DNA from: Loripinus fragilis
Lineage: Eukaryota; Mollusca; Bivalvia; Lucinida; Lucinidae
Reading direction: 5' to 3'
NCBI GenBank assembly: GCA_964019695.1
Contig: OZ026522.1
Coordinates: 15,002,687 to 15,066,686 of the forward strand
DNA: 64,000 nt
The translations under genes were made by a program, and so were the position numbers. Every line of letters begins with the position of its first letter. The first letter of the stretch is position 1. The notes under the pieces were generated by a model. The model made no database searches and had not been told where the DNA came from. It worked only from the letters and a program-made list of their open reading frames with translations. Positions 10,801 to 19,800 of this stretch are shown one piece after another.

Positions 10801-13800
10801 CTCACTGTTATCATGTCTCCCCCTGGAGGGGTCGTGAGACATATCGCTTTTTTCCACTTTCGTCCGTCTGTCCGTCACAAAATCGTGTCCGCTCTATCAC
10901 TTGAAAACCATTACAGATATTTCAACGAAACTTCATACACTTGTAAAGCACATTCAGACGACGTGTCAAGCACAAGAACTAGAACTCTGCTTTGCTTTAA
11001 TGAAATAGCATCCTATCTCCTCGCAGCACTTAAAATCATCTTCTCTGCAGCTACTTTACAGTTATAGACCGAATTGATTCATTAAGTAGTTGCTTATTGA
11101 CAATGGTGGCACAGAGCAGCCAGTGCAGCCAAGTGCTCTGGAAGAACATTTGCTCATCCTGTTGGCCGCGTGATGCGTTTTTCTAGAGAGTTGAGAGACT
11201 TGGATGAGGAAATCATATCTGAAAGAAGCTGAAAGAATGCTGTCAAAATTGCGAAGAGACGGATTTTAATCTATGTAAGACCTATAAATGCTAGAGTGTA
11301 AAAAGACAATCAATTTAATTGAAAAGGAAAGGCCGCAACTAAAGCTCTTATCAACTAATTGACAACAGGAGTAGCCTTACAAAGTAAATTGCTAGACGAC
11401 AACATCAATATTAGGTTATGGACTGGTTTCAGAGAAGTTTCCGCGTTAAAATCGAAAAAAATCTATGAAAGGGCCATTTCAAGGCTAAGTGAAATTATAG
11501 GCAATAAAATGAGTGAAAGGGGCCTTCAGGATGGCAATTTCATTCTGTAATCATATAACTCAAAAATTTGACTTAAATCTTTCAAGCGCCAATCACAACT
11601 GCAGCAGAAGGCAACTTTTGCAACATCTTTCCCAATATTTGAAAAAAATAAGGTATGTTATTTCATGAGAATCGTCTGCCAGCAGAAGATTCTCATGAAA
11701 TTCCATGCCTTATTTGTTATTTTGAAAAAGATGCAAAATTTGAAATTGTCGTCTGCTGCAAATTATAGGTGGCGCTTTTTGGGTTAAAAGAAGAATTTTG
11801 TTAAGAAATAAAGTGTCCCAACAAAATGTACCACTAAAAGGCCATTCTGGAATTATCTGACGTATTGATGAAAGAGTTTCATACATGACAATTTAGTAAG
11901 CATCTGTTCAAGAATTATTTGGGTTTGGAAAATGACTCCATGTAGCTGCCATATTCAAACATAAATGTAAAAAAAAACATGGCATTTGGGAGAAATAGGA
12001 TGACCTATATGTATAGGTTATAGATCATATATAACAACAAGACAAACTCGACGAATTTATATCCCCTGACGAAGGGTTATTTGAGAGAAACATGTAAATC
12101 ACAAAACATAAATCCCATTTATCTAACTCTTAGTTCACCTTCAGTATTATTCAGATCATAACAAACACCTGTCAAGTATGTTTTAGTGCTTAGTTTAATG
12201 AAAAATATACTTACATCTGCACATTTTCAATATATGACATTTAAACCCAACCCCAGAGGTCAAGGGTGTATTCAAATTCAAAGTGTAAAGCCCCATTCTC
12301 ACTGTGCCGGTGTAGCCACGGTTCATCCCGATGCAGGACAGCCGGTATACCGTGATGCACCGGGACACATTTCATAAAAAATAAATTGCGTTCTCACTGT
12401 GCCGACGTTACCCCGGTATAGCCCCGGTTCTCGAGAAAGCAAGACGCCGGTTGATCCCCGGTTCACCACGGAGCATTTACGGTGCAGCACGGTGGAGCCA
12501 CCATTCGTGCCGGTATACCCCGGTGTTACCCAGGTTGTTTACGGTGATGTCCCGGTAACTGCCAGTTGCGCCACGGTTACATGCCGGTAGGGCCACGGTT
12601 GCGTCCCGGTGCTACTCTACACTATAAAACCAGGATAAAAACGTGGAGTAACATCAGTTTTCTTCTGTCTCTATCGCATAACAGTTATGACTCAAATTGG
12701 ACTGCACAGCCATATACGAGTTACTAGAGGAATCATGATCTGTGTAGCGAAAGCAAAATTGCCTAGTAACCTCGCAGCTCATTTGCATGACAAATAAGCA
12801 GAAGCAGACCTGTTTTCTTACGACGAGGTTTAAATGTTGTTGATCTGGGCCCAGAATTACAATGCCTCCTTAAAGTTAAGGAAGACTTAATTAAAGTCTT
12901 GATACTTCAACATGTACATTCAATGCTTAATAAATTGCCAAGACCGATGCAGTATTCATGGTCGAAGATATCACTGTGATCTACAGAAAAAATGAAACTA
13001 TTTTGGTTTTAATCAGTTTGGAGACGTTATTTTTCGCATCCTGGAAATTCAATACTTAACTTAAGTACTCCTTAACTTTAAGGATACATTGTAATTCTAG
13101 GCCCAGATTGTCTTGCATTTTCGTAAAAATATATAAACACTTTGAGCGGGGCATGTGATTTCCAACAATGTGATATTTTGAGAGGTGTAGACTCAGACAA
13201 GCCTGTGCAGTCCCCAATTAAGCTGTAAAGTTGTTAGGTCAGTAGCTTAACAGTCATAGAATAATCAAGGGACTAGCAAAGGCTCTGATCAGACTGCACC
13301 TAGGCGCAGGCTGATCTGAGGCTTTGCTAATGGCAACTACCACATTGTTGGAGATCTCATGTCGTGGCTCATATATGCTTGACTCTTCAGTAACTATAGG
13401 TGCATTTATTCATAAGCTTTGTAAATGAGCACATTTATACTGCTGACAATTTAACCAACTTGTGACGAATGGACTTTCCCATCCTTATTATTTGGATGAA
13501 TCCACTTTCATTTTAGGTGCAGCAGGAGTGACTTTTCATTTTTATTTTGCATTTTATTACATATACATAGGCAGTGGAACCGCACGGTTTATCACGGTGG
13601 AGACACGGATGTTCCCGGATTACGCCGGTATCGCCCCGACGCCGTCCCGATGGAGACACGGTTGCTCCCGGCGTCATCCCGGTTTATCACGGTATTTGAC
13701 AGCCTTCGGGGTTACTCCCGGTGAGTCCCGGTTGTTTTAAACATTTTAAAACAACCGGGGACATGAGCAGGTTTAACACGGTTCAACACGGTTCATCCCG

Positions 13801-16800
13801 GATCTCCAAGGTTGTCCATGGTGCCGCCACGGTTGTGACACGGTTCATCCCGGATCATCAAACCGGGGTGAACCGGCTCCTTAAACCGGGACAGTGAGAA
13901 GGGGCTTTACCTTGCATGTTGGTCTACACTTCTGCCACTTTAATTTGATATGCAACATGACCACTTTTAGAAAAAAAAAATGACCTTTTGACCCCACTCC
14001 AGGGGTCGTTGGTGTGTGTAATGACAGCATATTTGCTTTCATGGTGCTCTGTGCTCAGTTTCCTTGAATTTGATATGCAACATGACTACTTTCAGAAAAA
14101 GATATAGTTTGACCTTTTGACCCCACCCCCTGGGTCGAGGGTGTGTCTGTGGGCAAAATATTTGCTACCATGTTGCTGCCAGCGTCGTCAGCTTTAATTT
14201 GATATGCAACATGACTACTTTCAGAAAAATATATAGTTTGACCTTTGACCCCACCCCCTGGGTCGAGGGTGTATCTGTTGGCAAAATATTTGCTACCATG
14301 TTGCTGCCAACGTTGTCAGCTTTAATTTGATATGCAACATGACTATATTCTGAAAAAGTTAAATTTTGACTTCGGCCCCCACCCCCTAAGTCCACCCAAA
14401 AGGCTCAGACCCAGGCCTTCAAACTAAAATCCCCTTTAATATGTTTCATATCTAAAGCTGCTCTGCCGGTATGCAAAATTTCAGCAAAATATTACCAATT
14501 GCCTTAGTTATTGCGAAATTTAAATATTTGACCTTTGTCCCCTTAGGTGGGGTCAAAGGGGGTGGGGTAAAACTTTTAAACTGCCATGCTTATCTACAGG
14601 CACTTGGCAATCATGGTCTAATAGTGAGAATTTGTTAAATATAATAGCTTTGATGAAATGTGAAGATCATCACACAAAAAAGCTAATATAGGTTTTGCTT
14701 TATAAATGCCTATACTAAAACAAGGGCAATAACAAGTGTTAAGAGGTCGATTTTGACCAAACTTATAGGATATCGAGAGTCCTTAGTACCAATCATTTGT
14801 ACCAAGAATGAATCAAATCTGACCAATAGGTACTGAGATATGGTTCCGGACAGACAAAAAGTGTGGACGGACGACGCCAAAACTATATCCCTCCGACTTC
14901 GTCGGGGGATAATTATAAAGGAATTAGGTTGAAACGAGTGCAGCTAGTGAACCACTTAATTTCTTTATAATTTTAATATATGATCTATGACCTACTTACA
15001 GTTTTCTCCTTACCTTTCATTGAGAATAGCCACATTGACCACTTCACGGATTTACTTCATGATTTTACTGAATAGATATTACACATATTGGCAAAATATG
15101 TGATAATAAAGTGGACCAAAAATTTAAATTTCTCTGCGAACCGATTGGTTGGTAAGCACAGGAAGGGGCGGAGTAAACTATAAGCACAACAATACCTATC
15201 CGAGGGGTCAACTAATGACACTTCTCCTGTCATGAGTAGGGGCTTCTCCTTTCTTTGTACCATGCCTGGATAGTAGGCAGTCTTGTTTCGCAGATTGTAT
15301 TCCTGAAAAAATTCTTTGAAGGTAAACCCTTGTCGTCTGCAACAGAAAGCCTTTGTAAACAGTTTGAAACCAGAACAGACCTGACATTTCATCAGGTCTG
15401 CTCAGTGCCAGGCCTGCTCTGGGTCGAAACTGTTTAACACGCTGATGGTATTCGTGTAAGGGTTTTTGAAATGTTACTTTTGATAGAGAAAAAGGCAACA
15501 ACAAAATTCATGCTTAACCTATGCGCCACATATTATTTGCAGCAGACGACAATTTCAAATTTGGCTGCCATTTCAAAAATAACAAATAAGACATGATTTT
15601 TCATGAGAATAGTCTGTTGGCAGACGATTTTCATGAAATATCATACCTTATTTTTGTCGATAACTAGGAAAGATATTGCAAAATTTGTTGTCTGCTGCAG
15701 TTGTGATTGGCGCTTAAAGGTTTAATCACTCAGCATGGAAAGAATTAATAACGGCGCTTACCCTTCGCCTGCTAAGAAACAATGCATCTGATAATGTTGT
15801 CTGCTGAAGTCGTCTGTTGCATGTAGATGCTAACGTTAAGAACTAATTTCGGCATAAAGATAAACAGCGTGAACCAAGATCATACGGCTCTTAGAGGAGC
15901 AGTCTGATTTGGGTCGACAGTCTTTGCCACAGAGTCATATTAAAAAGACCAGCAGCCGACATTTAGCCACAATTAGCAGCCGAAGAGTAAATATAGAAAG
16001 GCAGTTAAAATCCCACAAGGAAAGTCTGAGGGGATCAAAGTATATGTTAAATCATATAAGCCTAGCGTCCTTTTTGTGGGGCATAGAAAAACAGTGCAGA
16101 CCCAGATCAGATGCCGCACAATGTGGCGTCTGATCACACCCTCCACTGTTTGATTACTTATAACTTATACCACACTTACCAACTGAAGCACAAATGATCT
16201 CGGCATGTGCTTTTTCTTCACTTATGTAGGTGGTATAAATAGTTAAACCATGTTTGTCCACCTGTACGTAAGATAATCCATTGGCTAAAGCTTGAGTATT
16301 ATCTCCACATACCGGCAAACAACCCATTGGATACCAATTACATAACAATTTGCCTTCGTTCTAAAAAGGTTTGTCTAAGACTTTTCTAAGAAAGCGGCAT
16401 GCCATTATTAGAGGTATCTCATATTTCTTTGAAGGCGTTGAATTAATAGAAATCACTTGTTATATCAGATTTCAAAGATGACAAAAAAGCCAGACAGCTA
16501 GAAAATCGTCCTTAATTTTATAGGTTGTATATCTTTTCATTCAAGAAGACAAATGCCTCTACAAAACACCTACTATAACTTGGCAATTACCTCAATAACT
16601 GGGTCTAATACATATTGACAATTACCGCTGCAAAAATTACATCTATACCTTGTCAATTACCACAGCTACAGGGCTGAATATATATTGACAATTACCCCCA
16701 CAAAACCACTAACTGTAATTTTTCAATTACCACAGCAACAGTGCCAAATAAATATTGACAATTACCCCCACAAAACCACTAACTGTAATTTTTCAATTAC

Positions 16801-19800
16801 CACAGCAACAGGGTCGGATAGATATTGACAATTACCCCCACAAAACCACTAACTGTAATTTTTCAATTACCACAGCAACAGGGTCGGATAGATATTGACA
16901 ATTACCCCCACAAAACCACTAACTGTAATTTTTCAATTACCACAGCAACAGGGTCGGATAGATATTGACAATTACCCCCACAAAACCACTAACTGTAATT
17001 TTTCAATTACCACAGCAACAGTGCCAAATAAATATTGACAATTACCCCCAAAAAAACCACCAACTGTAACTTTTCAATTACCACAGCAACAGTGCCAAAT
17101 AAATATTGACAATTACCCCCACAAAACCACTAACTGTAATTTTTCAATTACCACAGCAACAGTGCCAAATAAATATTGACAATTACCCCAAAAATCCACC
17201 ACCTGTAACTTTTCAATTACCACAGCAACAGTGCCAAATAAATATTGACAATTACCCCCACAAAACCACTAACTTTAATTTTTCAATTACCACAGCAACA
17301 GTGCCAAATAAATATTGACAATTACCCCCACAAAACCACTAACTGTAATTTTTCAATTACCACAGCAACAGTGCCAAATAAATATTGACAATTATCCCCC
17401 AAAAAACACCAACTGTAACTTTTCAATTACCACAGCAACAGTGCCAAATAAATATTGACAATTACCCCCACAAAACCACTAACTGTAATTTTTCAATTAC
17501 CACAGCAACAGGGTCAGATAGATATTGACGATTACCCCCTCAAAACCACTAACTGTAATTTTTCAATTACCACAGCAACAGGGTCGGATAGATATTGACA
17601 ATTACCCCCACAAAACCACTAACTGTAATTTTTCAATTACCACAGCAACAGTGCCAAATAAATATTGACAATTACCCCAAAAAACCACCAACTGTAACTT
17701 TTCAATTACCACAGCAACAGTGCCAAATAAATATTGACAATTACCCCCAAAAAACCACTAACTGTAATTTTTCAATTACCACAGCAACAGTGCCAAATAG
17801 ATATTGACAATTACCCCCACAAAACCACTAACTGTAATTTTTCAATTATCACAGCAACAGTGCCAAATAAATATTGACAATTAACCCCACAAAACCACTA
17901 ACTGTAATTTTTCAATCACCACAGCAACAGTGCCAAATAAATATTGACAATTCCCCCCAAAAAACCACTAACTGTAATTTTTCAATTACCACAGCAACAG
18001 TGCCAAATAAATATTGACAATTACCCCCACAAAACCACTAACCACTAACTGTAATATTTCAATTACCATAGCAACAGGGTCGGACAGATATTGACAAATA
18101 CTCCCAAACAAACACCAACTGTAACTTTTCAATTACCACAGCAACAGTGCCAAATAAATATTGACAATCACCCCCACAATACCACCAACTATAACTTGTC
18201 AATTACCACAGCAACAGGGCGGAATACATATTGACAATAACCCCAGGAAAATTGGCAACTATCCCATCAACAACACCATCGATATAACCTGACAATTACC
18301 CCATTTTCGAAAGTTTGGGGCATTTTTAAACAATTAACCTAGAAATAGGGCTGCATACAACTGGACCAAATACAAATTGACAACAATTAGTTATGTTGAA
18401 GTTCAAGGGCACACAGAAAATGAATACATCTACAAAGTAAGGATGCAAAGATCAGGAATCGATACAATCAAGTACCACACCTGACCCAGGATACCAATGG
18501 GAAAGTGACAAACTCACAGTTAGACACCACAAACGAGAGCCAAGAGGTCAGCCCTTTCCCAGCAGGTGACCACAAAGCACAAATCTGGCATAAGTCAAGG
18601 CCCCACGTGCATATACATGTATCTTGGCAAATCGCCATAAGAATGGCTGCTTTCGAACATTCAATTAGACAATTGCTCCAGCAACAGGGCCGGATACTAA
18701 TTGATAATTATCCCCAGCAACAGGGCGGATCATATTGACAATAACCCAAAGAAAATTGGCAACTATCCCATCAACAACACCATCGATATAACCTGACAAT
18801 TATCCTAGCACCAGCATCCTACCAGGCCGAATATATGTTGACAATTATCCCAGCAACAACACCATATATAACTTGAGAATTACCCTAGCAACCAGACCAG
18901 ATATATGCTGACAATTACCCCAGCAACAACACCTAATATAACTTGAGAATTACCCCAACAAAAGCATCCTATTATAACTTGACAATTACCCTAGCAACCA
19001 GGCCGAATATATGTTGACAATTATCCCAGCAACAACACCATATATAACTTGAGAATAACCCTAGCAACCAGGCCAGATATATGTTGACAATTACCCCAGC
19101 AGCAACACCTAATATAACTTGAGAATAACCCAAGCAACAGCATCCTATTATAACTAGACAATTACCCAAGCAACCAGTCGAATATATGTTGACAATTATC
19201 CCAGCAACAACACCATATATAACTTGACAATTACCCCAGCAACAGCATCGTATCATAACTAGACAATTACCCTAGCAATAAGGCCGAATATATGTTGACA
19301 ATTATCCCAGCAACAACACCTTATATAACTTAACAATTACATCACCAACAGAGTCGAATACATATTGACAGTTACCCCAGCAAGAACTTAATATACATTG
19401 ACAATTGCCCAAGTAGATGCTTTGCATTAGGTCCATTACATTCATTGAGCAATAAAGGATCAGCTTATGACACAAATTCAATATGGAAAATGTGCGGAAC
19501 ACATACAAACTACATTCAGGATAGTCTGCCACAATTCGAGAATCAAATCATGGCTCGGGTGTATATAAGAAGCATTACCGGTTGTACTATGTACCAAAAA
19601 GCTCCACTGAGTTAGCAGGACGTGGCGTATGGAAAATTAGTTCTGTAGCATGTGGGTTCAGCTCAATTAAAATCAATTATTCTGATTATATGAACAGTTA
19701 ATGAAGTTTATGGGGGTTTTTTTTCAATAAAATATCGCTATAGCGATATTTTGTTGAAAAAAAACCCCATAAACTTCATTTATAGCGGTTGTATTGCTTC

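Larger units (their letters stand above)
12284..13910. mobile_element. 1.6 kb CGGT-periodic element with inverted termini
   Basis: Left end GTAAAGCCCCATTCTCACTG (from 12285) and right end CAGTGAGAAGGGGCTTTAC (to 13910) are inverted copies. Both arms (12310-12630 and 13570-13890) consist of CCCGGT/CACGGT motifs about 11-12 bases apart. The middle contains two further MITEs. The corresponding site near 53655-53675 lacks the element. Confidence 0.75.
12058..14912. mobile_element. Composite element with ATCCCCYGACGAAG inverted ends
   Basis: The left end TATATCCCCTGACGAAG (12058) and right end GACTTCGTCGGGGGATAAT (to 14912) form an imperfect inverted pair. The interior holds a ~127 bp tandem repeat (12230 and 13911-14470). 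It is interrupted by the CGGT-rich element at 12284-13910. A partial second copy without that insertion lies at 53420-53690. Confidence 0.6.

Noticed and set aside
12186..13740. Proline-rich ORFs in the CGGT element
   Set aside because: They arise from the short CGGT-type periodicity and end at the arms' edges; no domain or start support.
16585..19420. CRISPR array
   Set aside because: The units are contiguous tandem repeats with no unique spacers, in a eukaryotic intron.
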